Assembly: GCA_003483565.1 (NCBI GenBank)
Contig: DMYZ01000231.1
Location: forward strand, 8,183-72,182
Length of the DNA: 64,000 nucleotides
Origin: Prevotella sp.
GTDB taxonomy: Bacteria; Bacteroidota; Bacteroidia; Bacteroidales; Bacteroidaceae
Direction: 5' to 3'
Of the stretch, positions 1 through 7,022 are shown piece by piece. Below the pieces are notes generated by a model. That model was not told the DNA's origin. It was given only the letters and a program-made list of their open reading frames with translations, and searched no databases. Position 1 is the first letter of the stretch, and each line of letters opens with the position of its first letter. The position numbers and the translations under genes were made by a program.

Positions 1-845
1 ATGTTCTTTATGATTATCATCTGGCGCAGGGTATTGCTGAGGCTCGTCACGCTACCCCCCAGGAGCAGACCGCTTATTATGCATCTGTTTTAAGGAAACA
101 TGATGTCACTCAGGCTAAGTTTGATTCTTCTTTAGTCTATTATACACGTCATACAGAGTTACTGCATGATATCTATGAAAAATTAGTTGATCGGTTTAAA
201 GATAAGGACCAGTCTTTGGGCGTATCTGCTTCGGATATGGAGGCTATGGGAGGTAATGTCGCTTCTGGTGATACGGCTAGTATTTGGCGTGGACCTTCTG
301 CTATTGTCCTGTCACCTAACCAGCCATTTAATGTAGAGTCTTTCTCTATACCGGTGGATTCTGGTTTTCATAGAGGTGATCGTTTGTTGTTGGATTTTGA
401 TGCACAGTTTCTATATCAGGATGGTATGCGTGATGGAATAGCTACAGTTGTTGTAACTTTTAAGAATGACAGTGTTGCGAGTCAACTTGTCCATATTCAG
501 AATACTCAACACTATAGCCTTATGATTGAGGATGCTGATACGCTTGGAATCAAGAGTGTCAAAGGATATTTTCTGTTGAGTCAGGGAAGTGATATGGGAT
601 CAGGTACTACAACACTAAAATTGATGATTCTGCAGAATATTCGTATGATTCGTCTTCATATTAATCGTTCAGCACAGTCGAAGAAAGTCTCTGGCTTATC
701 ACCAAATTCGGATTCTTCGGCAACAGTCAGAGACAATGGCTCATCAAATGTATCACATATGCCACCAGTCCCTTTATCAAATCCGGGGGGAGGACTTCCT
801 CCGGGGCCTTCTGCAGAACCTCTTCGAATGAGCCGCCCTAAATAG
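1..845 (+). CDS. DUF4296 family protein, 5' end outside window
   Basis: The reading frame is open from base 3 and ends at the TAG at 843-845, so the N-terminus, probably a lipoprotein signal, lies before the window. The visible N-terminal part (YDYHLAQG, then VLRKHDV and SLVYYTRH) matches my memory of the DUF4296 family, a Bacteroidetes envelope protein of unknown function. The rest is a beta-rich region, then a low-complexity Pro/Gly/Ser tail in the last 50 residues. A Met about 70 codons in (base 216) could be mistaken for a start, but the clear homology upstream of it argues against that. The next gene follows 11 bases later on the same strand. Family assignment is by recognition only; no function can be given. 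Confidence 0.7.
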   Translation, partial: VLYDYHLAQGIAEARHATPQEQTAYYASVLRKHDVTQAKFDSSLVYYTRHTELLHDIYEKLVDRFKDKDQSLGVSASDMEAMGGNVASGDTASIWRGPSAIVLSPNQPFNVESFSIPVDSGFHRGDRLLLDFDAQFLYQDGMRDGIATVVVTFKNDSVASQLVHIQNTQHYSLMIEDADTLGIKSVKGYFLLSQGSDMGSGTTTLKLMILQNIRMIRLHINRSAQSKKVSGLSPNSDSSATVRDNGSSNVSHMPPVPLSNPGGGLPPGPSAEPLRMSRPK

Positions 846-856
846 AAGGAAAAATT

Positions 857-1072
857 ATGATGGATTATAGAAAGGTAGCAGCTAATTTCGTAATTATTGG
901 AGATTGTAAACTTCATCCGGCTGTTGTTGAAATAAGTGAGGGACGAGTAGTCAACTATTATGAATTCAGCGATGAACTTCCAATGACAGAGTGGATTGGA
1001 GGGACTGTTATCTTACAGAGAGATAGAGAAAATATTCTTCGTGCTTATAAGGATGCACAAATTATTGAATAA
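857..1072 (+). CDS. Small conserved-looking protein, 71 aa, unknown function
   Basis: This is a 71-residue acidic protein without signal peptide or membrane segment. It contains the stretches LHPAVVEISEGRVVNYYEF and EWIGGTVILQRD, which suggest a small beta-rich fold. It sits tightly between the DUF4296 gene (11-base gap) and nadC (11-base gap), so it is very probably co-transcribed with them. The start could be the first or second of two adjacent ATG codons (857 or 860). I do not recognise the family. Confidence 0.65.
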   Translation: MMDYRKVAANFVIIGDCKLHPAVVEISEGRVVNYYEFSDELPMTEWIGGTVILQRDRENILRAYKDAQIIE

Positions 1073-1083
1073 ATAAAAATATT

Positions 1084-1935
1084 ATGTTGAGTATAGAAGA
1101 ACTAGAAAATCAATTGATAGATCTTGCTTTTGCTGAGGATATTGGTGACGGTGATCATACAACTTTATGTTGTATTCCTGAGAAGGCTATGGGGAAGAGC
1201 CATCTCCTTGTTAAGGAAGATGGTATTCTTGCAGGTGTAGAAGTTGCTAAAAAAGTATTGACCCGTTTTGATCCAACTCTTCAGGTGCAGGTTATTATTC
1301 AGGATGGTACTTTTGTGAAAACCGGTGATATTGCTATGGTTGTGTCTGGAAGGGTTCGTTCTCTTTTACAGACAGAGCGCTTGATGCTTAATATCATGCA
1401 GCGCATGAGCGGTATTGCTACTATGACGCATCATTATGTGGAACGTATTGCTGGCACAGGCGCTCATGTTCTCGATACAAGGAAGACAACCCCTGGCATG
1501 CGAATATTAGAGAAGCAGGCTGTTAAGATAGGTGGTGGAATGAACCATCGTATTGGTCTTTTTGACATGATCCTTCTTAAGGATAATCATGTTGATTTTT
1601 CCGGTGGTATTTCTAATGCAATTCATCGCTGCCATGAATATATCAAGGAAAAGAATCTTGACTTGAAAATTGAAATTGAAGTTCGTAATTTTAATGAATT
1701 AAATCAAGTTCTGGAATGTGGAGGAGTTAATCGGATTATGCTCGATAATTTTACAGTTGCGGACACTCGTAAAGCTGTCGAATTGATAGATCACCGTTAT
1801 GAGACAGAATCATCTGGTAATATAACGATTGATACTATCCGTGATTATGCCAATCAGGGGGTTGATTTTATTTCTGTTGGTGCATTGACTCATTCTGTAA
1901 AAGGATTGGATATGAGTTTTAAAGCATGTGAATGA
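1084..1935 (+). CDS. nadC: Nicotinate-nucleotide pyrophosphorylase (carboxylating), quinolinate phosphoribosyltransferase
   Basis: This enzyme makes nicotinate mononucleotide from quinolinate and PRPP with release of CO2, the entry into de novo NAD synthesis in the cytoplasm. At 283 aa it has the usual length. Characteristic features are the N-terminal DIGDGDHTT stretch, the substrate-binding block LDTRKTTPGMR followed by KIGGGMNHR, LLKDNH, the EVRNF segment and the C-terminal VDFISVGALTHS. It lies third in a run of plus-strand genes. No nadA or nadB is visible in the window. Confidence 0.95.
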   Translation: MLSIEELENQLIDLAFAEDIGDGDHTTLCCIPEKAMGKSHLLVKEDGILAGVEVAKKVLTRFDPTLQVQVIIQDGTFVKTGDIAMVVSGRVRSLLQTERLMLNIMQRMSGIATMTHHYVERIAGTGAHVLDTRKTTPGMRILEKQAVKIGGGMNHRIGLFDMILLKDNHVDFSGGISNAIHRCHEYIKEKNLDLKIEIEVRNFNELNQVLECGGVNRIMLDNFTVADTRKAVELIDHRYETESSGNITIDTIRDYANQGVDFISVGALTHSVKGLDMSFKACE

Positions 1936-1952
1936 TTTAATAGATAAAAGGT

Positions 1953-3611
1953 ATGAATGTGAAAAAGATATGTGCTTGCGTAGCCGGTATATGGCTGGCT
2001 CTTTCTCCAGCTTTGGCTTGCACTAATTTTATTGTAGGTAAGAATGCTTCTGTGGATGGATCTGTACTTTGCAGTTACAATGCAGACGATTATGGTATGT
2101 TTGTGGGGCTTTGTCATTATCCTGGCGGCAAACATGCCAAAGGAGAGATGAGGAAGATTGTGGACTGGGATACGCATGCTGCCCTTGGTGAGATTCCTGA
2201 AGCTCCTGAGACTTATAATGTTATTGGAAATATCAATGAGTATCAGGTGACGATAGGGGAAACAACCTATGGAGGTCGTGCAGATATGGTTGATACTACT
2301 GGTCTCATAGATTATGGCAGTTTAATTTATATTGGTTTGCAGCGTAGTAAGACTGCTCGTGAAGCAATTAAGACGATGACCTCTTTAGCTGAGAAGTATG
2401 GTTATCGTTCAGAAGGAGAGACTTTTACTATTTGTGACCCGAAGGAGGCATGGATACTTGAAATGCAAGGCTGTGGTGGCGATAAGAAGCAAAAGGTGGT
2501 CTGGTGTGCTGTCCGTATTCCGGATAATGCTATTTGTGGTCATGCCAACCAAAGTCGTATAGGTGTTTTTTCTAATTATAAAACAGAGGTCCTTCATAGC
2601 AAGAATGTGATAAGTTTTGCGCGTAGTAAAGGATGGTTTAATGGTGCAGATAAGGATTTCTCCTGGAAGAATTCTTATGCATTCCCTGATTTTGAGGGTC
2701 GTCGGTTCTGTGATGCCCGTGTATGGAGCTTTTTCAATCATTTTAAAGATATGCAGCGTTGGTTGCCTTGGGCTTTAGGTAAGGATGCTAGTGCTGAGGA
2801 TATGCCTTTGTGGATCATTCCTAACCGGAAGTTGAGCGTGAAAGATGTTGAAGCTTGCATGCGTGATCATTATGAAAATACTCCGTTGTCGGTAGCTGAT
2901 GGTAATGACCTCGGTGGTGGTATCTGGCAGATGCCTTATCGCCTTACACCTCTTACATTTAAGGTTGATGGTAAGGAATATTTCAATGAACGTCCAACGA
3001 GTACACAGCAGACAGGCTTTACTTACGTCAGTCAGATGCGCAGTTGGTTGCCTCGTCAAATTGGTGGTGTGCTGTGGTTTGGAAATGATGATCCCAATAT
3101 GGTGGCTTATACTCCTATTTATTGTGGTAATACAGTTCAGCCGGAATGTTATAATACTCCTGGAGCAGATGCTGTGACTTTTTCTGACAAGAATGCTTAT
3201 TGGGTTTGTAATTGGGTGAGCAATATGGTTTATCCTCGTTATAGTTTGATGTTCCCGTCTGTTAAGGCAGTCCGTGATCGTTTAGACAGTACCTATATGG
3301 CTGATCAGCAGGGGGTGGAAATGAAAGCTCAGCAACTTTATGCTTCGAGTCCTCAGTCTGCAATCGAGTATTTGAATAAGTATAGTAATGACAATGCCCG
3401 TCAGATGCTTGCTATCTGGAAGAATCTGGCTACTTATCTTATTGTGAAATATAATGATATGACGATCAAACCGGAGAAAGGTGGCAAGTTTGCGCGTACT
3501 ACAGAAGGTATTGGTGCTACGGTTGTTCGTCCAGGGTATCCAGAAAAGTATGCCCGGGAATTGATAAAACAGACCGGAGATAAGTTTGTCTATCCTGAAA
3601 AGAAAAAGTAA
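1953..3611 (+). CDS. Secreted C69 family dipeptidase (PepD-like)
   Basis: This is a 552-aa N-terminal-nucleophile peptidase of family C69, which releases dipeptides or acts as an acyl hydrolase. A signal peptide (residues 1-22, ending SPALA) is followed directly by Cys23 in the motif ACTNFIVGKNASVDGS. In this family the cysteine exposed after processing is the catalytic nucleophile, so signal cleavage and activation may be the same event. Further family marks are YNADDYG, the VIGNINEYQV segment, GEGETFTICDP-type residues near 155 and a Trp/Tyr-rich C-terminal half. It starts 17 bases after nadC. Expected location is the periplasm or surface, where it could feed peptides to an asaccharolytic metabolism; that role is inferred. 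Confidence 0.9.
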   Translation: MNVKKICACVAGIWLALSPALACTNFIVGKNASVDGSVLCSYNADDYGMFVGLCHYPGGKHAKGEMRKIVDWDTHAALGEIPEAPETYNVIGNINEYQVTIGETTYGGRADMVDTTGLIDYGSLIYIGLQRSKTAREAIKTMTSLAEKYGYRSEGETFTICDPKEAWILEMQGCGGDKKQKVVWCAVRIPDNAICGHANQSRIGVFSNYKTEVLHSKNVISFARSKGWFNGADKDFSWKNSYAFPDFEGRRFCDARVWSFFNHFKDMQRWLPWALGKDASAEDMPLWIIPNRKLSVKDVEACMRDHYENTPLSVADGNDLGGGIWQMPYRLTPLTFKVDGKEYFNERPTSTQQTGFTYVSQMRSWLPRQIGGVLWFGNDDPNMVAYTPIYCGNTVQPECYNTPGADAVTFSDKNAYWVCNWVSNMVYPRYSLMFPSVKAVRDRLDSTYMADQQGVEMKAQQLYASSPQSAIEYLNKYSNDNARQMLAIWKNLATYLIVKYNDMTIKPEKGGKFARTTEGIGATVVRPGYPEKYARELIKQTGDKFVYPEKKK

Positions 3612-3612
3612 T

Positions 3613-3768
3613 ATGGATTTCAATAGATTTGGTTCCTCTGGAGAATTTCGCCGTGAGGAACTTATCCGGTCAATTGAGCACGGCATAGAACAGTTGACTG
3701 TTTCAGAGCTCGAAGCTGTTTATTATGATTTGATATCCAAAGGATATATAGAAAAAGGTAAGCTTTAA
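3613..3768 (+). CDS. Small protein, 51 aa, unknown
   Basis: The ATG at 3613 lies one base after the stop of the C69 peptidase gene. An in-frame ATG at 3586 would overlap that gene by 26 bases and is less likely. The product (starts MDFNRFGSSGEF) is mostly helical, with the amphipathic stretch ELEAVYYDLISKGYI near the C-terminus. The TAA stop forms the loop of the 19-bp terminator palindrome. I do not recognise the family; the tight coupling to the peptidase is the main reason to call it real. Confidence 0.55.
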   Translation: MDFNRFGSSGEFRREELIRSIEHGIEQLTVSELEAVYYDLISKGYIEKGKL

Positions 3769-3787
3769 AAGCTTACCTTTTTCTATA
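3747..3787. terminator. Bidirectional palindromic terminator
   Basis: Perfect 19-bp inverted repeat (3747-3765 and 3769-3787) with a 3-base loop, TAA, which is the stop codon of the 51-aa gene. Each arm carries an A/T tract so a U-run follows the hairpin on both strands. It separates the plus-strand run from the minus-strand PqqD gene that ends at 3799. Confidence 0.9.
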
Positions 3788-3798
3788 AGGTGAGTTTC

Positions 3799-4065
3799 CT
3801 ATTCAATAATACCTGCCTGCAACCATTTATTTGTCAGATCTTTACAGTCAGCGAGGGCATCATCATATTTTACTTCATATTCTTCCGTCAGCCAGTTGGC
3901 TAAATCTTCATTGGTAAAGTCATTATTCCCTATTTTATTCCAGAGAAAGACTGAAGAATCATTCATACTGATTATCTTACTGAAATCAATATTTTCCTTT
4001 CCCTCTGCGATAATAATGTTTTCACCGCAAATATTCATAAGCTTAAATTTTTCTTTTGCTTTCAT
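3799..4065 (-). CDS. PqqD family protein
   Basis: This 88-aa protein matches the PqqD fold (PF05402): a winged-helix-like RiPP recognition element that binds leader peptides in PQQ and other RiPP pathways. Visible marks are NIIIAEGKENIDFSKIISMN, then VFLWNKI and the acidic C-terminal helix with LTEEYEV and ALADCKDL. It is the last gene of a minus-strand unit, 18 bases after the S26-like peptidase gene. No PqqE-type radical SAM enzyme or obvious precursor peptide is nearby, so the target of recognition is unknown. Family call is firm; role is inference. Confidence 0.85.
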   Translation of the reverse strand: MKAKEKFKLMNICGENIIIAEGKENIDFSKIISMNDSSVFLWNKIGNNDFTNEDLANWLTEEYEVKYDDALADCKDLTNKWLQAGIIE

Positions 4066-4083
4066 TTATTGAGTTTATTGTTT

Positions 4084-4569
4084 TTAAATAGTACCCAAAA
4101 GGGGTATCCATATTCTTTTATAAAAAGCTAAAAGGTATCTTCTGACAGGATAAAGGCTGCACCAGATCTTTGAATATAGTTTCCATTTTCTTCCGGTAGT
4201 TAAATCTGCTTTTCCCCTTCCTTTACGGTAAAAAGCGATGACTTTTCCTTTAATATCTTCTAGTTTACAGTATTCACATCTTAAATTACCATCACCGCGA
4301 AGAGTGACGTCATCACCCTCTATTTTTATGAGACGGTGAAGAACAAATGTCTTGGGATGGATTTCAGCAAGCACAGCATCATTTTCTTTGATATCAACAG
4401 GCTTTCCTAATAAAGCTTTATCCCTGTTGTCTTCCAAAAAAGGACGCATGGAAAATCCTTTTAGCCGTAATGTTACTGTATGTCCTTTGCTTAATAATTC
4501 ACTTACCTGAGGCAGTAGAATAGCATTAGGTAATTTTATTTCTTTGATTTCGTGATGTTCTGATGACAT
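4084..4569 (-). CDS. S24/S26 family signal-peptidase-like protein
   Basis: At 161 aa this is a small relative of type I signal peptidases. The nucleophile motif GFSMRPF places Ser40. Instead of the bacterial lysine it has VLHRLIKI with His78 and a following RGDGN (91-95), which resembles the Ser/His (SEC11/SipW) class where the corresponding motif is KGDNN. There is a weakly hydrophobic C-terminal segment (about 130-161). The gene overlaps the upstream HPr-kinase-like gene by 34 bases, so translation is probably coupled. Likely role: proteolytic maturation of a substrate handled by the neighbouring PqqD and kinase-like proteins; this is inference. Confidence 0.8.
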   Translation of the reverse strand: MSSEHHEIKEIKLPNAILLPQVSELLSKGHTVTLRLKGFSMRPFLEDNRDKALLGKPVDIKENDAVLAEIHPKTFVLHRLIKIEGDDVTLRGDGNLRCEYCKLEDIKGKVIAFYRKGRGKADLTTGRKWKLYSKIWCSLYPVRRYLLAFYKRIWIPLLGTI

Positions 4570-5435
4570 ATAACAGCAGCTTCTTGATCAGGTAGACAAT
4601 GTAATGTATAAATGTTTGTTGTTTCAACAATTTTGGATACAATCATGCAGATACGTGTAAAAATATCCTCATCCCATTTCATAATAGAGCACGAGGGGAG
4701 TACAGATGCAAAAGCTTCTATAGCTTTCAATTGTTCTATACTGTTTTGCTGGGCATGTCTTATACGGGTGACAGCTCCTAACTTAGCCTTTACATTTCTG
4801 TAACAAGGTGTCTTTCCGCTCCAGGGACTTCCATATATATAAGGTTTACCTTTTATGATTCTAATAACGGGATTATCGTCATTCATTAAATCACAACCAG
4901 GAATATATCGAAGCCACATGCTCACCTGTGTACTTTTTCCAACACCACTTTTTGCGATGAAAGCATAACCATAATCATTTTCTCTCACCAAAGAAGCATG
5001 CATTAAAACAGTTTGATGTCTGCTCCCTGCAAAGGCAAAGATCAACATCAAGACATTGTTCAGTCCGAAACATCGCATATTGTAATTTCCCTTGAGAGCA
5101 CAATTGCACTGATCAAAATTCTTGTTGGCAATAAGTAATGCACATTCATTTCCATTGATATCTTTAATGATATACTGGTACCCTCCATCTTTCAGCTGGT
5201 CAACGATAGTAGCACCATTTCCTGTCTCGAATGTCCTTATACGTTCTCTCTTTTCTTTGGATACTGGTTGCAATTCATCATTGACAGCACATTCGAAAAA
5301 TAAATCTCCATCTATAGTGTCTTTAAAAAACGGTTTAAATGAAGGTAAGAGACAATCTATAGAATATTTTGTTTTTTCAAAAGAGAGCTTGATGTTAAGA
5401 TCTGCAATCTTATAATATCGGCTGTTCGCAATCAT
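4536..5435 (-). CDS. HPr kinase-like P-loop protein
   Basis: This is a 299-aa protein with an HPr-kinase/phosphorylase-like nucleotide-binding core. The P-loop is AKSGVGKST (161-169), preceded by LMHASLV (H146) and followed by the acidic motif LMNDDNPV (183-190), and there is a second SGKTP (206-210). The N-terminal 120 residues are a variable beta-rich domain. It is not a canonical HprK: it sits with PqqD and S26-like genes, as HPr-kinase homologues do in several RiPP (for example lasso peptide) clusters, where they phosphorylate the peptide. The gene lies 9 bases after the secreted protein gene upstream. Kinase activity and substrate are inferred. Confidence 0.8.
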   Translation of the reverse strand: MIANSRYYKIADLNIKLSFEKTKYSIDCLLPSFKPFFKDTIDGDLFFECAVNDELQPVSKEKRERIRTFETGNGATIVDQLKDGGYQYIIKDINGNECALLIANKNFDQCNCALKGNYNMRCFGLNNVLMLIFAFAGSRHQTVLMHASLVRENDYGYAFIAKSGVGKSTQVSMWLRYIPGCDLMNDDNPVIRIIKGKPYIYGSPWSGKTPCYRNVKAKLGAVTRIRHAQQNSIEQLKAIEAFASVLPSCSIMKWDEDIFTRICMIVSKIVETTNIYTLHCLPDQEAAVICHQNITKSKK

Positions 5436-5444
5436 ATCTTCATA

Positions 5445-6014
5445 TTACATTGGACTACCCATATTTCCTCTCATGCCATCAGAAGCACCCATATGGTTTC
5501 CTTCTCTTCTGCCTGGACCACCATTTTCTTTGACTTGCATGTTTCTGATTCTTTTTCTGGCTTCTTTGGCTGCTTTCTCTTTCGCAGCTTCTTCAGCATC
5601 ACTTATTTCGTATGGAACAATGTATTTAAAAGAAAAATCAGTGTTTTTGAGATACCTTATATCAAATGGGGTACCTTTTTTGCTGTCTGTATATTTCTTT
5701 AAAACTTTGTTATATTTTTCTTTAATATCTTTTTCAGAAAAGGCAAAAGTGGTAATGCATGTTCTGTTTGCTTCCCCCTTAGATTCGAGATAATTTTTTA
5801 ATTGATAAGAATAATTGTCTCGTCCTGCTAAAAAATTTGTTTTTGTATTGATATACGCTGAGTCTACTTTCTGGATGCCGGTAAAGTAAACCGTAGAATC
5901 ATTAAACGATGCCGCAATACCAAACATATAAGTTGGAGTTACTCTATTTTTCGCATATACTCCTGTTGCAGCTAAAAGTAAGGCAACAATCATTGTAAAT
6001 TTCGATATCTTCAT
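5445..6014 (-). CDS. Secreted protein, 189 aa, with Gly/Met/Arg-rich tail
   Basis: A signal peptide covers residues 1-21 (ends ATGVYA). The mature part has a globular segment with TPTYMFGIAASFNDSTVYF and FAFSEKDIKEKYNKVL, then a charged helix (EEAAKEKAAKEARKRIRN) and a flexible C-terminus rich in Gly, Met, Arg and Asn (about 163-189). I do not recognise the family. It lies 28 bases after rpoD and 9 bases before the HPr-kinase-like gene on the same strand, so it could be the secreted client of that cassette. Function unknown. Confidence 0.7.
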   Translation of the reverse strand: MKISKFTMIVALLLAATGVYAKNRVTPTYMFGIAASFNDSTVYFTGIQKVDSAYINTKTNFLAGRDNYSYQLKNYLESKGEANRTCITTFAFSEKDIKEKYNKVLKKYTDSKKGTPFDIRYLKNTDFSFKYIVPYEISDAEEAAKEKAAKEARKRIRNMQVKENGGPGRREGNHMGASDGMRGNMGSPM

Positions 6015-6042
6015 TTTTTATAATTTAGTCATGTGATTTTTT

Positions 6043-6906
6043 CTATTGCCCCAAGAATCCTTTTAAGTATTTATTCTGGGTGTTATGTCTGAGCCTGCGA
6101 ATAGCTTTTTCTTTTATTTGTCTTACTCTCTCTCTTGTCAGACCGTATTTGTCCCCAATTTCCTCAAGGGTCATCTCTGCCTGTCCAAGTCCAAAAAAGG
6201 CCTCTATTACATTGCGCTCACGCTCGTTGAGGGTGTCTAGGGCACGTCCGATTTCTTCACGCAAAGATTCCAGAACCAGCACTCTGTCTGCGTCCGGTGC
6301 ATCTTGATCAGGCAAGACGTCCAGCAGGTTGTTGTCTTCACCATCCTGAAATGGGGCATCAACGCTGATATGCCGTGTGTTGACTTTCATTGCTTCCTCA
6401 ATTTTATCTTCAGAAAGGTCAATGTGCTCGGCAATTTCTTCAACACTAGGCCGGCGTTCATTTTTTTGCTCAAAGCTGTTAACCAGCCGGTTTATTTTAT
6501 TTACACTGCCAACCTGATTCAGTGGAAGGCGAACTATACGGCTTTGCTCTGCCAATGCTTGCAGGATACTTTGTCTAATCCACCATACGGCATAGGAGAT
6601 GAATTTAAATCCTCTTGTCTCATCAAATTTTTGAGCAGCCTTGATAAGTCCAAGATTCCCCTCATTAATAAGATCAGGAAGACTGAGTCCCTGATTCTGG
6701 TATTGTTTGGCAACAGAGACCACAAATCTCAAATTCGCTTTTGTTAGCTTTTCCAAAGCTTTTTTATCGCCCTTTTTAATTTTCTGGGCAAGTTCGACTT
6801 CCTCTTCAACTGATACCAAATCTTCATGACCGATTTCTTGAAGGTATCTGTCTAGAGATTCACTTTCACGATTTGTGATAGATTTTGTGATCTTTAGTTG
6901 TCTCAT
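6043..6906 (-). CDS. rpoD: RNA polymerase primary sigma factor, Bacteroidetes type
   Basis: This is the housekeeping sigma factor that directs RNA polymerase to TAnnTTTG promoters. It has the short Bacteroidetes form without region 1.1: [15 protein letters not shown] starts region 1.2, [18 protein letters not shown] and [13 protein letters not shown] mark region 2, and [18 protein letters not shown] is the region 4 helix-turn-helix. I place the start at 6906 (287 aa), because the family begins MRQLKI; an in-frame ATG eight codons upstream (6930) overlaps the -7 promoter element. It heads a minus-strand stretch that continues into a secreted protein and the PqqD cassette. Confidence 0.97.
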   Translation of the reverse strand: MRQLKITKSITNRESESLDRYLQEIGHEDLVSVEEEVELAQKIKKGDKKALEKLTKANLRFVVSVAKQYQNQGLSLPDLINEGNLGLIKAAQKFDETRGFKFISYAVWWIRQSILQALAEQSRIVRLPLNQVGSVNKINRLVNSFEQKNERRPSVEEIAEHIDLSEDKIEEAMKVNTRHISVDAPFQDGEDNNLLDVLPDQDAPDADRVLVLESLREEIGRALDTLNERERNVIEAFFGLGQAEMTLEEIGDKYGLTRERVRQIKEKAIRRLRHNTQNKYLKGFLGQ

Positions 6907-6927
6907 GGCACGTAAGTTAGATACTTG

Positions 6928-6959
6928 CAAATGTACGGTTTTTAGTTGGTATAAACAAA
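6928..6959 (-). promoter_or_regulatory. rpoD promoter (-33/-7)
   Basis: On the minus strand TTTG (6956-6959) is followed after 20 bases by TACATTTG (6928-6935), a match to the Bacteroidetes sigma-ABfr consensus. Predicted start is about 15 bases upstream of the rpoD ATG. The -33 end touches the degP terminator hairpin. Confidence 0.75.
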
Positions 6960-6992
6960 AAATAGTAGATATTTTTTGAGATATCTACTATT
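6954..6992 (-). terminator. degP terminator
   Basis: A 12-bp inverted repeat (6961-6972 and 6981-6992, 8-base loop) lies 31 bases after the degP stop and is followed on the minus strand by six Ts. It directly abuts the rpoD promoter. Confidence 0.8.
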
Positions 6993-7022
6993 TTCTAAAT
7001 ATTCATTATTTCCTGACGGAAA

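Noticed and set aside
656..916. Minus-strand open frame of 86 codons over the end of the DUF4296 gene
   Set aside because: It is antisense to a gene with clear coding character and has no upstream signals.
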